Source: Glandiceps talaboti
Taxonomy: Eukaryota; Hemichordata; Enteropneusta; Spengelidae
Direction of reading: 5' to 3'
Length of the DNA stretch: 64,000 nucleotides
Assembly: GCF_964340395.1 (NCBI RefSeq)
Contig: NC_135551.1
Location: 17,703,003-17,767,002, forward strand
Shown here: piece after piece, positions 12,801 to 24,599 of the stretch
Layout: each line of letters starts with the position of its first letter
How positions within the stretch are numbered: position 1 is the stretch's first letter
Made by a program: the position numbers and the translations under genes
The notes under the pieces: generated by a model
The model's input: the letters and a program-made list of their open reading frames with translations, nothing else
What the model was told of the DNA's origin: nothing
The model's database searches: none

Positions 12801-13895
12801 AAGTAACCAAAGATATATTCACTAAAACTTAACAAATATCTATTAAATGCATTGTATCTAGTAATTAGTGGTCACTAATATCTGTAGGTAGTACAGTGGC
12901 AAGTTTGGTTTCGAGTCTGTCGCCATATTAAAACTGAACTAGCAACAACAACAATCTATTCACAGAAAAGTTTTAAAATACCAATAATTGTACATTGTAC
13001 ATGTTAGTCAGTGGTCAATCTTATCCATAAATATTGCAATAACAAGTTTAAATCGTGAAATCCGTTGATGGCGATGAGTTTTGGGTGCGAACGCAACAGT
13101 CAATTTGAAATTGACTTGTCATGTATACAGCTGTAACAAAATTTTGATTCAGTAGAGATTAGGGTGTATGATATTATTAATATGATATGACGTGTAAGTT
13201 ATTTTATCCCACAAAACATTTTTAAAAACAATGTTCAGTTACATCTAGTCTAGCTTTAAAGTATTGCAATATCAAATGGCAATTTCTCTCATTAACTCTG
13301 TAGCAATATTTTGTTTATTTCATTATCATCTATTTACTTATTACGAATAGCCACCGGCCAAAATGTACAAACCCTGATAAATAAATAAACTGAACAGATC
13401 GCTACAAAATAAATAGTGAAATAGAAGCCGTGAAAAGATAAAAGCAAAAAAGACATTTCTTTAGTATAGAGCTTCTATTTATCTTGTCGTATTTGTTTTA
13501 CCCTAGAATAAGTTAAAAAGTCTAATTTACCCACCTTTACCCAACCTTTATCTTGCCTATGACCCACCTAACCACCATCTCTGTCCAAGACGTACCACTT
13601 TTGACTGTCTACAGCACCCCAGGGGAGAGATCACCGTGGGTAAATTGAGTCAAAGGTGGAACTTCGTCTCATATTCACCACATTTACACATCCTCTAATC
13701 AAGCTTTAACCGGGTGGAAAGACAGGTCAAATAGGAGAATATATAGTGAATATGGAACATAAAAGTCATTGGTGGTCTTTCCCAACAGCTTAATGTGAGA
13801 CGACACGTAGTAAAATGGTGTCCTTTCATCTCTTGGTGTCTATCTTAAAGTTCATTGGAACAATGGCGGCGACGTTTCCTAATGAAGGTAGGGGG
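9884..13895 (+). repeat. Large repeat / segmental duplication, copy 2 (matches 30857-35515)
   Basis: Starting with a shared AGACCAAGAAATAGC-like sequence, this block aligns in the same order and orientation with 30857-35515. Anchors include TACCATGGCCATGAAT (10226/31220), GTTTAGACGAACGGACGAT (12492/33269), the mid-block segment near 12340/33120, and finally the signal-peptide exon (13815/35432). Copy 3 is longer because 34110-35350 has no counterpart here. The shared exon shows that part of a host gene was duplicated, not merely a transposon. Apart from that exon, no coding sequence is evident. Confidence 0.85.
13815..13887 (+). CDS. Signal-peptide exon of trefoil-type gene, duplicate copy
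   Basis: Short first exon: ATG followed by a hydrophobic leader starting MVSFHLLVSIL, ending phase 1 at GAAG|GTAGGG. It is nearly identical to the first exon at 35432-35504, with differences such as Lys for Met in the leader core and Ala-Thr for Val-Lys near the end. A Lys in the hydrophobic core could weaken signal function. I could not find a matching trefoil exon between here and 20 kb, so this is probably an orphaned partial gene duplicate; splicing to a distant exon cannot be excluded. Confidence 0.6.
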
Positions 13896-13909
13896 GGGGG
13901 CATACTATT

Positions 13910-15900
13910 ATTTAGTAATTGTTGTATAATAATAATTAAATGAATAGTATATAGTAATAATAATTTTTATAATAATCATGTTTATTTGAATATGAACCAC
14001 GCTACCTGGGGTAGAACAATATTGAATTTCAGGTATTTTTTGCATTCGGATTAATATATTATTACATGTTATCGGCTATACATAGTACAGTTCGTAATAA
14101 ATGAAACAATATTCTTGCAGCGTTTTACAGTATCAAAATTTTATCGCAAGAAACGCAAAGATAAAAAAAAATAAATCAAGCCAGTGTAGGAGTGCGAATT
14201 TGACATATAATTCCCAATAGCATGTCAGATTTCCAATAGAAAAACAACGGCCTTGTTCTTTTATGACAACTGAACTTTGCTCATGTTCAACTTTTTCAAA
14301 TGCACACCAATCGGTCTGAAAGTTCATAAATACAAAATGTAGAGACCAAAGGGGTTTTCGTTTTAGATTTTTAGATTTGTTTTATTCTTTTCTGCAAAAT
14401 GATGTGCTATCGCTGACTATCTTTGTTATTAAAAACTCATTAAGAAAACCATTGTAATTTGTAAACCGCCACTTTTTATTATGTACACCTACATAAATAC
14501 AGACCTCCAACTTCGTTATTCTGTAAGTAAATTACACGTAATACATACTGACCTAGCATTTGCTTTCACAAAAAATCAGTCTTTAATTTCATGAAAGCTG
14601 TGTGGCAAATAAAATCGAGAGTTTCGAGTTATTCTGTATATTTTAGTTTAATACCCGTCAGCAAATAATGCTATCAACATTTCAGCGATATGTGTTTTCC
14701 ACGGACACTCACCACAGTCAGTACTACTGTGCTCATATCAGAAAAAACTTGAAATCGATATTCTTTTCACTAAACTGTGCAACATTATTTTATGACAACT
14801 AAACTTCGCTCAGCTCATGTACAACTTTTTCAAATGCACACCAATCTGTCTGAAAAGTCGTAAGTAGAGACCAAAGGGGTTTTGTGAAAATCTGAGTCAT
14901 CGCTACCGCTATTGTAGCTGTCAATCAAATATTAGTTGCTAAATGCTTCGGGGAATACTGGAAAATGTAGATCTTCACTGGGCCACAGTGCTGGTGCAAA
15001 TTTAGTCATAAATAAAATAATATTGTTATACTTTTATTCATATACATGGTAAGTACCAACCTCCCAATTTTTACGACTTGAAGCTTGAATGGGAAATGTT
15101 GAACAATTAGTTGTGGGTGTAAAACGTCAACCTTTACACCTCCTACGTATACACAACAACCATAAGTGATATTCCTCTAAAGTCCTCCCAATATTTTTCA
15201 TTATTATATAATATTTAAACCCCTTCACTTGTAATAATTAAATAAATATTATATAGAAATAATATTTTTTGTAATAATCATGTTTATTTGAATGTTAATC
15301 ACCCTACCTGGAGTAGTTTGTTATGCTAAGTTCAAAAAAGGGGGTCATTTTATGAACATCTGTTGCCATGGTAACCAAAATCACCATAATATGTTAATCA
15401 TTTTTACAAAATTTGACATAAAACATTGAAAAAAAGATAATACATTGAAAAAATGTCCTTGTATTAGACATGTATGAGTTAATGCTACCTGGTGTAACAT
15501 AAACTGTATAAAATTGGATAGCTGTTTCATGGAAACATACGGTAGACGTGAAAAGTATGTTTTCATTACATACACATACATCTCACAAATAACATTATAA
15601 ATCTGATTAATATCTTTTTATTTGCACATTGACCCCACTCCCAAGGGTAGTTTGTCATGCTGAGTTCAAAAAAGTGATCATTTAATGAACATCAGTTGCC
15701 ATGGTAACTAAAATAACAATATTATGTGATATTTTGAAAAATTAGACATAAAACTCTTTAAAAAATTCAAATTTAGAAAAAAACATCATTGCTATTGGCA
15801 TGCACTAGTTGATGATATTTAGTGTAACAAAGTTTCATGATTTTTGAATTATCTGTATCAAACTTAAGCAATTATAAAACTCTAAAATCGCCAAAATAAA
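13910..15900 (+). repeat. Cluster of locally duplicated non-coding segments
   Basis: Three pairs of diverged direct repeats lie here: 13910-14030 with 15210-15312 (ending ATCATGTTTATTTGAAT and CTACCTGG-GTAG); 14256-14360 with 14786-14884 (CAAATGCACACCAATC and AGAGACCAAAGGGGTTTT); and about 15300-15600 with 15635-15900 (sharing TTGCCATGGTAAC). This suggests repeated small tandem duplications downstream of the orphan signal-peptide exon. No coding sequence was recognised. Confidence 0.7.
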
Positions 15901-18900
15901 TTGTAATACCTAAAATACCAGCAGTCCTTGAGAATTCCATCTACGCAGCTAGGTTCAGTCTTTTATCACAAAATTTTCAAAGTAAGTGTACACATACATT
16001 TGAGTACAAGTTGACATGATCGTTAACTCCATACTGTATATTATTGTTAACTTTGTACTTGGATTTTATCCAAGAAAATATTGTCTGCTTTAAATTCTCC
16101 AACTCAACTGACAACACAATGTGCGTATATGCATACGTATATATTTCTGGGTCCCAGTGACACATGCCAAATTTAAACGATAAGGACACTGAATATAGTT
16201 GGGGATCACATATACAATATCATCGATTGTTACGGGAATACCAATATAATTATCCAGAACTTCTCAGTCGTGAAGGTGTGAGGCTTGCTGACCAGTGTAG
16301 TGTTATAAAGATGGCGACTGTTATATAAGTCGACTGACGTCACTAGAAAGTATTACAATGTAGCTATAGTAATCATGCGAATCACGCATGTCATGTGCAC
16401 TGCATTTATGTGTGTATGCAGCGATGCGCAGTGTACATGTGCCGTACACACACCATATACACAAGGAAGATAGGCAATGAAAGCAACCAACTCATTGTTT
16501 ACATGACTATGCCGAATGATTAGGAATAATCATTAATTTACAAGTTGCTAAAATTTACACGAAGTTGACTTAAAAACAGAAAGGGGCATTGCAAATATTT
16601 TGTAATGCATGCATAGTCTGGATTGTTTGTCTTGCTTTCAAGCAGAAAAAAGAGAGTTGATTGCTTTTATTTTGATATAATAGCATGTACCACTAACGCA
16701 GTCAATGTAAAAAGATGCAACAGTGATGTTGCCATTGTTGTGTCTACCTGAAAAATTGCATACATCGCGGCGAAAACACGTTCACATGGACATAGCACAG
16801 TGCAGTGAATACGTCACGCTCCCACGTCAAAAATCAAAACAAAATAATAAATAAATAAATAAATAAATAAATAAACAAGAATTTGCACAGTAAGACATGC
16901 CTCGCCATAGTTCTCTTCAGCATGTTCAAATTTTATTTTATTTTAGGAGACAGGAATGTCGCTATTATTATTATTTATTTTATGAAAACCAAATAAATAA
17001 ATAAGTAAATAAAACAAAAATTTGCACTGTAAGACATGCCTAGCCATAGTTCTCTTCAGCATGTTCAAATTTTATTTTAAAAATAGTCGTTACAGACGAT
17101 ATATGGCACCATGACACGCTGTGTAAGCACGGGTAGTTTTTTTCAAAGATGACAAAACTGCTGCTGTGTGGATGGTAATGAACCCAATCAATAGAAAATA
17201 AAATAATTTTAAAAAAAAGTGAGTACATAGTTATCAACAGAGATAGTATTCCGACAACATTTCCGATGACTTTGTGATTTGTGAGGCTAGCTAGCCACTT
17301 CGCTGTAACACTGTGAGTAATCATAGTATATTGTACTGCAACGACACATGATACATCTAGATCAAAGGGGGACCTAGCGTTCGTTCGATACTGACGTGGC
17401 CATTGAAAACCAGACTGCCATATTTTCCTAAAAAAAAACACATCAAAGGGATGCAGCGACTTTGAAAACCATACATTTTGGAGTACATACATGTACACAT
17501 AACAACGGACATTTCCGAGACAACCCATCCATGATCAGTGAACTTGCCCACGGTATTATATTGCCTCATGTGGTGTCCTCTCGTGAAGCCCTTTCTCATC
17601 CGATGTCTGTAAGTTTGCGAGTACGAAAATATCAGATCACTTTCGATTAGAATTCAATAATTGGGGATTAGAATGTTCCATTTGGTTCATTTCAGTGACA
17701 TTTTATATTTAGAAAGTATTTTGCTGTAGGTAGAAGACACGAGACAGGGTGTGTTTACATGTAAACGTGGCTCTGATTCCTCATATGCTACGAGGTTCGA
17801 CCAGGGACGTATAAAGTTCATCCTTCTATTTTTTTATCGTCATTATAAACCCCTTCACTTTTTCATTTTACTGACATGCAATTTTGAAATTACTTTTATT
17901 ATATTTTAGGGCGGCCCTTTTTATTTTTTCTGTTTCTCACCTTCCTACCGACCCTAATTTGCAACTCCGACATCAGAATTTTTTTTTTATTTCCGACCGA
18001 CTCCTGAGTTCAACACAGCAAGATTGTAAGGTTCGAATGAACATCAAACGTTCCTCATGGTGTCTTAGACCAGTGTTCTGCCGAGGCCGCGACCTTGCCC
18101 CCTCCCCCTAAAATTACAATTGACACAATAACTTTCCCACCTTGCGTTGCTTTGGCACATTCATTTTACGACAGACATCAAAATTATCTATTAGTCCAGG
18201 GCCAGGCCCTGACGTCAATCCCACAGGAAGTATACTGACAAAAAAGGGAAAGTTTTGTTGATATTATAAAAGATACAGTGACAACGCACAGTTCTATTGT
18301 TAATATAAACAATGCCACAAAAAGATCAACTTTGATAAACTTAATCTACAAATTGAAATATTACAGGGAGTCTCTTAGGTACGGTGAGACGTCGAAATGG
18401 ACGTCTCTCGTCACATGTTTTGTGTACCGTCACTGTCGCGACCTCTGACCTACTCACTGACGTGTGCGAAACACTGAACTTGCTACCGGAAATTGGAACA
18501 TCTATCTGCCACAGCTCAGAAGCCTGAGTAAACCAAATTTATGGGGCAGGTTGTGATTTTCATTTGTTGATGGGTTAGATTAATGGAAACAAAATGAGTA
18601 CATGTGTATTTTGATTCCGAAAAAGCTGTGTCAGGGGATCGTGTGGTATGATGTTGACAGTGGCACGTAAATGTTGGGCACTGAATCAATGTGTGATCAC
18701 TGGCATGTCCCTATAGACATATACATGCGCATGTGCGCCCGGTCAGACATGAAGATTGAACTTGTTGTGCAAATCAGAAAGTAATAACTTTGACGTTGTT
18801 GATAGTTTTAGTTCAATATTTCAAGGACACCTAATGTCAGCTTTCCGTATGAAGTTTATAGTATGTAACTAATGCTGTCATTTGATATAACAGGACCAAA

Positions 18901-20289
18901 TCATTATACACAGCCAGTAACGGTAATTAATGAAAAATAAATTATTTCAAAGTTTGTTTGACTGTATTATTTGTAAGTTTTTCGTTCACATTTGGTACTT
19001 TTTAAAGTCAGGGATATTTTTCTTCAAAATGTTGGTTTTTCTTAACCTCGTCATGAATTTCAAGAGGGACTGATAAACACAGCAATGTACTAACAGTTCT
19101 GAAAATGAAACAAGTGGTGACAAGATTAGGATTTCTCAAAGTTTCTATTCAATCATATGTTCACTGTGACATATGTTCTTTGTCCTTGTCTGAAAAAAAA
19201 AGGAATTATAAATTTGAGCACTGCTATTCATTGATATTCAGATTAAAAATTGTGACTACCTGGCTGTCCAATCTTTCGAAATAATATATAATGTACTCTG
19301 TAGAAATGACTTAGAATTACACAATCTTAATTGCCTTCTTTTTCTAAGGTTTAATGTGTAGTACACAATTGTCAAAAAATAGCTTACTGGGAACTGTTAT
19401 TGCGAATGGAATTTTTTTATGTAGTTAGGTAATAGTCTATGTGTAACGGAATATCTCAGACCACAGTATCTCTATAGTGGTTTGAGTATATATATATATA
19501 TATGTGAATATTTCACAGACAATAATAATTGACCCCACTCCCTGTCAAATGACCCCAATTTTTGCAACCAAGGGGCCTTTGTCCACACTTGTTGGAAACC
19601 TTGGCAGAACACTGTCGTTTAACCCCCCCCCCCCCTTCCCCCACTTTTGTTACATCGGAGCAGCATGTGTCTTTCATGGCTGAAGTCGTTGAGATTTGAT
19701 GAGGGACAAGGCTTGAAAACTAATGCTGTCGCGAATACATTTTGCTGCAATGTAATAATAGCTCAGAATATTTCTATCATTTTTCAAAATATGCTTAAAA
19801 TTGGTAAAAGTCTGCATTCCTAAAAAAAACACACTATTTTTTGACAATTTTTTAGCTTTAAATCAGTTGTATCATCGGGGACAAATTACACAAGCGTCAT
19901 TAGTGTCATAAACACAGGTTTTAGGCATGGGTGTTACAAAAATTGTACAACATGACTCAAAAGGAGCAGTGATTGATGATTTAAATAGTTTCAGCATTGG
20001 AATGTTTGAATGTAAATTTGTCGGTGTCGACACTATGCAACAATGTCTTGCTATTGCCTATTGCTAACATTAGTAACAACACTTACAAGTTACAGAAGAC
20101 GCATAATGTATACGTATACTGTACTGCAAGGTTAACCAAGATTTGCATGGCATGTTACCGATGTTTACATTATTACTTTTAGTTACTTTTAAACAGTGAA
20201 TCCCAAAGGAGTTCTGAATTCTAGAAATGGTTACATGTATGTTATTTGGTGGATTATTTTGACAAGTTCACACCGAAGAAAAATGTTTC
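15901..20289. other. 4.4 kb without a supported gene
   Basis: Contains an (AATA)n tract (16845-16874) and a direct duplication of about 68 bp: 16879-16947 and 17011-17082 share CCATAGTTCTCTTCAGCATG. A 162-residue open frame on - at 17040-17528 has no recognisable domain and includes one of the duplicated segments. The stretch at 18370-18520 is less AT-rich with several CpGs, but no exon could be fixed there. Long poly-C/poly-T runs occur near 19620. Confidence 0.5.
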
Positions 20290-22950
20290 ATAGAAGTAAA
20301 GATCAATCCATCAATCAAAATAATTTGTAGAGCGCCAAAATCCAGGCAAAGTTCTGTTCAGGGGCGCTGGATGGTTAATCCACACCATAGAATTTACAAA
20401 ACAAATGTGTCTTCAGTTTTCTTTTGAAACAATCAATAGTTGGTGCAAGTTTAATGTCAGTTGGCAGTGAATTCCAAAGCTTTGGAGAAGCATAAGCGAA
20501 AGAACGTCCACCGTAGTTGATTTGCTTAAAACTTGTTGTCGTAAGAAGGTTTTTGTCCTTTGAGCGTAAGGTGCGAGCTGGTATGTATACTTGTGTAAGG
20601 TCGGAAATGTACTCCGGTGTAAGACCATGCATTGCCTTGTAAGTCAGGAGTACGATCTTGTAGTCGATTCTAGAACGAACTGGTAACCAATGGAGTTTGA
20701 TGAGAGTAGGAGTTATGTGTTCATATTTCTTTGACCGGGTGATGATTCTTGCAGCTGTGTTTTGTGCTCGCTGAAGTTGGTTTGTGACTGATTCAGGGAG
20801 ACCATACAGTAAAGAATTACAGTAATCAAGTTTAGTGGATACAACAGCATGAACTAATGTACAGCAATCCGCACTTGAGACGTATTGACGTATAGATCCA
20901 ATGCGGCGGAGATGACAGTACATTGATTTACAGGTATTTTTGATGTGCTGGTTATACATGTGGATATTGTCAAAGAGTACACCCAAATTTCGTGCTGTTG
21001 TAACTTGTGTGATAGACGCAGAACCAATATTGACGGAACGAACAGGATCTGGGAGCTGATTGAATTTTGAGCGAATAACAAGAACTTCAGTTTTGCTGTC
21101 GTTGAGCTGTAATTTATTAAGTGTCATCCATGCCTTGATATCACGGATGCAGGACTCCACACTGTGACTAGCAGTTGGTGAATCTTGATGGGAGAACGCA
21201 AGGTATAGCTCATTATCATCAGCATACTGATGAAACTGTAAGTTATGGCGACGAATCAGATTACCGAGTGGTGCTGTATAAATTGTGAATAAAATGGGAC
21301 CGAGGACGGACCCTTGAGGCACCCCGTATTTGAGAGCTGAAGGTTCACTTGTGATGTTTTCGATTTTTACTGCCTGGTATCTGTTTTTGAGGTAGGGTTC
21401 AAACCATTTCAAAGGTGTACCCGTGATGCCGAGATTTGATAGCCTATAGATTTAGGAGTAAACTGTGGTCGATTGTATCGAATGCCGCCGAGAGGTCGAG
21501 TAAGATCAGTATGACGTATTTTCCAGAGTCCAGTGATGTACAAATGTCATTGTGAACTTTCAGAAGGGCTGTTTCGGTGCTGTGATACTTGCGGTACGCT
21601 GACTGAAGTGGCTCTAGAAGTAAATTCTCGTTGAGATAGCTGTTAATCTGTGAGGCAACTATTTTCTCAAGAACTTTGGACAGAAATGGTAGGTTAGAAA
21701 CGGGTCGATAGTTCTTTAAAATGTTTTGATCTAGGGATGTTTTTTTTTCAGCAGAGGTGTGACAATGGCTGACTTGAACATGGATGGAACCTCACCAGTT
21801 TGTAGAGATAGGTTTATAACATTTGCAATGAATGGGAGAAGTGGATCAAGCCATTGTTTCAGCAGTGATGTAGGAATCGGAGCAAGAAAGCATGACTTGG
21901 TGGATGATTGCATGATAAATTTCCTGACGGCATCAATATTGACTGGTTTAAATGTTGACAGAGTAGATGAGCTGAACACTTCACTAGAATCAAACTCTTC
22001 AACGATTGTTGTAGTGTCTAGAGTGGTCTGTATGTCTTTGATCTTCTTGGCGAAGTACTGTGAGAAACGTTCAGTGAGTTCATTAACATATATATGCGCT
22101 GGAAGGGAGGCTTCGCTGTAACACAGTGACGATATCGATACTGCTTTAAAAAGAGACTTCTGATTATCTGCGTTTTTCTGTATAAGATCAGTGTAGTATT
22201 TCTTCTTGGCTTGGAAAATCAGTCTGTTGACAAGTTGACAGTGATGCTTGTAAATTTGGTGATGGATTTCTAATTTGGTGGTGCGCCATTTATGCTCACT
22301 TGATCTTCTCAGGTTTTGGGCCTGATGAATTTCACTTGTATACCATTCCGTGTTGGGACGAATGGTTTTGATCAACTTCTTTTCAGGTGCATGCTTGTCC
22401 AGAACGAGGGAGAGATTGGTATTATATTTCAAAATTGCCGATTTTACATCTGATGGTGTCTGATGAAAGTCACTGATCGATGAAGTGTCACTGGCGAATT
22501 CATGCGCAGAAATGGACGAAAACTTACGGTAAACCACTTGACGCCTGTGCAATGCTGGTTTACCGAGTGTTAATGTGGCGTGTATTGGGTGATGATCGGA
22601 GAGAGGGTGGTAATTCACACAGACAGAATCAATAACATGATCAGGCTTTGTTATGATGAGGTCAAGTATGTGACCTTGGACGTGAGTTGGATTCTTTACC
22701 CACTGTTTATGTCCGCAAGAGTCTATGATCCAGCTTTCTGGTGTTAGAATTGTCATGGTTATCAATGTGGAAATTAAAGTCACCAACTATGAACAAATTT
22801 CCATCTTATGAATTTACTTGTTTAAGCATGGATGCAAACTCTGTGAAGAATGTTGACACAGTTAACTTGTTCAATCGGGAAATTTAGGATAACTGAAGAG
22901 CACGGTGTGGAGGCTGCCAGCTAGGCGCACTACCAACAATGTAATGATAT
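20290..22950 (-). mobile_element. CR1/L2-like non-LTR retrotransposon (LINE), 5'-truncated
   Basis: Minus-strand LINE. The 3' end near 20290 has GGCGCTC-type sequence and a GATTGATTG-like tail, as in CR1/L2-group elements, which end in short repeats rather than poly(A). Coding similarity runs from the endonuclease C-terminal part (about 22900) through RT to the conserved C-terminus at 20375. The 5' end fades near 22950, immediately before Polinton copy A, so one or both were truncated at that junction. Confidence 0.85.
20375..22786 (-). pseudogene. LINE ORF2: endonuclease C-terminus and reverse transcriptase, frameshifted
   Basis: The upstream open frame (22786-21731) carries the end of an apurinic-type endonuclease, with GHILDLIIT and the SDHHPI catalytic His motif, then the linker and the start of RT. 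The downstream frame (21412-20375) carries YGVPQGSVLGPILF, the catalytic QYADDNELY motif and the C-terminal GGRSFAYASPKLWNSLP block. Between them (21413-21735) the RT continues in other frames. A run of nine T at 21740-21748 marks one frameshift. The protein is therefore interrupted, although most catalytic motifs remain. Family motifs fit CR1/L2; the exact clade needs a tree. Confidence 0.9.
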
Positions 22951-23033
22951 ATATAAATGAAAATTCCTCTTGCACACTGATGACAATCACGCAAGTGTTT
23001 CAAAAAGTTAAATACTAAAGGTTAAATTGGATA

Positions 23034-23525
23034 ACAGCAACAGTAACACCAGAACAAGTGTCCCCAATAGCTAAATACAGAGAAAGATTACTATGTATTA
23101 TTGCTGCTGGACAATCAAAAGCTTTCTTAGGAAAAAATTTCACTCTCGAATATATTGAAAAAGCAAACGATAAAGAAATTGAAAAGTATTATAAGATATA
23201 CGAAAGCACTTACAGTTCTCTCGTAAGTGACAATATTGTAAATGGAGTTTTCTTTGGAATTAGTAAATTAGTAGGACTTGTGCTCCCAGTACATAATGTG
23301 AATAAATTAAGTGATGACTTGAAGAACTATTTTCTTGTTACAAATCAATTCAAACAACTTACTGGAAAGTTAGCATACAGTTATGGTCCCCTTTTAGCAT
23401 TGACAAGTGGTGGTCTTACTATTTTAAATAACATTAACTTTGCAACACATACTTGTCCCATTGAAAAGAGTGACTTGAATGTAAAAATATTTTGTATTAT
23501 ATATAATAGTGTAAAAAATGAGTGA
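23034..23525 (+). pseudogene. Polinton right-end membrane protein, copy A (both ends altered)
   Basis: Matches the protein at 52676-53344. The N-terminal ~30 residues are missing because the element is truncated, and a short Glu/Ala/Ser-rich stretch is deleted relative to copy B. The central region (LEYIEKANDKEIEKYYKIY, then two hydrophobic stretches near 23240-23290 and 23380-23440) is intact and almost identical. After THTCP the Asp/Asn-rich repeat tail of copy B is missing; the frame runs into the next gene's leader and stops at 23525. At the codon where copy B has a stop, copy A has TCA (Ser). Function unknown; a two-hydrophobic-segment membrane or virion protein is plausible. Confidence 0.7.
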
Positions 23526-23691
23526 TACAGAACACACTCAAGCAGAAACTGTAACTACAAAAAGTAAAACTAAAAGTACAGGTAGAGTTGCAGGGAGTAA
23601 AAAATTAGCAATAATTTCAGCTGAAACAAAAAAACGAAATTCAAAAAATAAAAGTAACTTATTTGAAAAGAATGACTCTAATAAAATTTAA
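23518..23691 (+). CDS. Small basic protein, duplicated version 1 (57 aa)
   Basis: Intact ATG-to-TAA frame: MSDTEHTQAETVT, then Thr/Lys-rich sequence, GRVAGSKKL and ISAETKKR. It is Lys/Thr-rich with no membrane segment and is similar to the start of the frame at 23815 and to 53393-53623. The start follows an AT-rich leader with AGTGTAAAAAATG, shared by its paralogues. It does not overlap a membrane-protein ORF, unlike the other versions. The basic nature would suit nucleic-acid binding, but that is inference. Confidence 0.6.
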   Translation: MSDTEHTQAETVTTKSKTKSTGRVAGSKKLAIISAETKKRNSKNKSNLFEKNDSNKI

Positions 23692-23814
23692 AAAAAAGAA
23701 TAATTTAAGTAACATGAACAAGTTCTTGATCAAGTTCTTGAAAACAACTTGAAAATTAACTTAATGAAAAGAGTTGAAAAGAAATATTTTGTATTATATA
23801 TAACAGTGTAAAAA

Positions 23815-24021
23815 ATGAGTGATACAGAACAGACTCAAGCATAGCCACAAGTAGAGACTGTAACTACAAAAAGTAAAACTAAAAGTCAAGGTAGAGTTGT
23901 ATGGGGTAAAAAATTATCAGTAATTTCAGCTGAAACAAGAAAACGAAAACAAATTAAATTCGATAGAGACAAAGGAGCCGAAGCAGTCAAAGCAGTCGAT
24001 GGAATCAATGGAACCAACTGA
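23815..24021 (+). pseudogene. Small basic protein, duplicated version 2 (early stop)
   Basis: Counterpart of 53393-53623. An in-frame TAG at 23842-23844 replaces what in copy B reads as an ACA codon region, cutting the frame after nine codons. The remaining frame (KSKTKSQGRVVWGKKLSVIS and a charged tail) stays open to TGA at 24019-24021. Its last 23 nt overlap the start of the membrane-protein ORF at 23999 in the +1 frame, the same offset as in copy B. Confidence 0.65.
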
Positions 24022-24244
24022 GTTTTCCCAACCGCCCTTCAGATCACAAGTTAATAATACTATGATTTGGTTAACTCTTGGTTCACTAGTAATTGGGGTA
24101 GCTGGTTTATATTATAAAAGACAGTGGTTTTCACAATCAAGTGATAAAGAGTTTAAACAATTAGTGACATCACAACCAGTTGAAAATAAACAATTAACGA
24201 CACCACAACCAATTAAAAATAATGCTCTGTTTGAAATGGAATAA
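23999..24244 (+). CDS. Single-pass membrane protein, Polinton cassette (81 aa), copy A
   Basis: Intact ATG-to-stop frame. A short Glu/Pro-rich N-terminus is followed by one clear transmembrane helix (residues about 23-40, LTLGSLVIGVAGLYY), a KRQW positive flank and a Thr/Gln-rich tail with the repeated motif TxPQPxxNK. Copy B (53553-53831) is highly similar with frame-preserving indels. Function unknown; small single-pass proteins of this kind sit in the right-end cassette of this Polinton family. Confidence 0.7.
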   Translation: MESMEPTEFSQPPFRSQVNNTMIWLTLGSLVIGVAGLYYKRQWFSQSSDKEFKQLVTSQPVENKQLTTPQPIKNNALFEME

Positions 24245-24245
24245 T

Positions 24246-24249
<4 letters not shown>

Positions 24250-24331
<82 letters not shown>
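24250..24331. repeat. (TA)n expansion between two Polinton genes
   Basis: About 40 AT dinucleotides occupy the leader of the next gene. Copy B has only a short AT-rich leader at the same place (53832-53863), so this is a copy-specific microsatellite expansion in a probable promoter spacer. Confidence 0.9.
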
Positions 24332-24335
24332 CACA

Positions 24336-24563
24336 ATGACAGACTATACTAAACTAATCATGAATGGTCTTTATGATGGTGCAGTTTTATCTGCTTTAAC
24401 AATAGCTAATAGTTTAATACTTGATAAAACTATGAAGATGGCTCCAGACAGTCCTAAAACAAGTGTTTCATTCAAGAAGTTTGCTTCTCTTGCAATAGCT
24501 ATAAGTGGGGCAGTATTAGAGAAAGATATGTTAGAACAGTTGATCCTTACAAAGGATAAATAA
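24336..24563 (+). CDS. Small hydrophobic Polinton protein (75 aa), copy A
   Basis: The ATG at 24336 follows ATACACA; the upstream open frame is only translated (TA)n and is not counted. Starts MTDYTKLIMNGLYDGAVLSA, then hydrophobic stretches at residues about 14-30 and 47-62 separated by a Lys/Pro/Ser loop. Copy B differs at the very end (DMLEQRNILPVDPYKG), implying a small deletion in copy A that shifts the last residues. No known catalytic motif; probable membrane-associated protein. Confidence 0.7.
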   Translation: MTDYTKLIMNGLYDGAVLSALTIANSLILDKTMKMAPDSPKTSVSFKKFASLAIAISGAVLEKDMLEQLILTKDK

Positions 24564-24599
24564 AAAGAATAATTTTATATATCTAAATATATATACATA

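Larger units (their letters stand above)
23487..24021 (+). repeat. Internal duplication of ~300-bp gene-plus-leader unit in Polinton copy A
   Basis: The segment with leader ATATTTTGTATTATATATAA and the following AGTGTAAAAAATGAGTGATA occurs at 23487 and again at 23788, followed each time by the small basic ORF. Copy B has this unit once (53358 onward). The duplication is therefore specific to copy A or was lost from B. Confidence 0.85.

Noticed and set aside
17040-17528. 162-residue open frame on the minus strand
   Set aside because: No recognisable domain, no splice context, and part of it is a duplicated non-coding segment; likely chance.
24222-24335. N-terminal extension of the small hydrophobic protein
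   Set aside because: It is translated (TA)n; the conserved start is the ATG at 24336, matching copy B.
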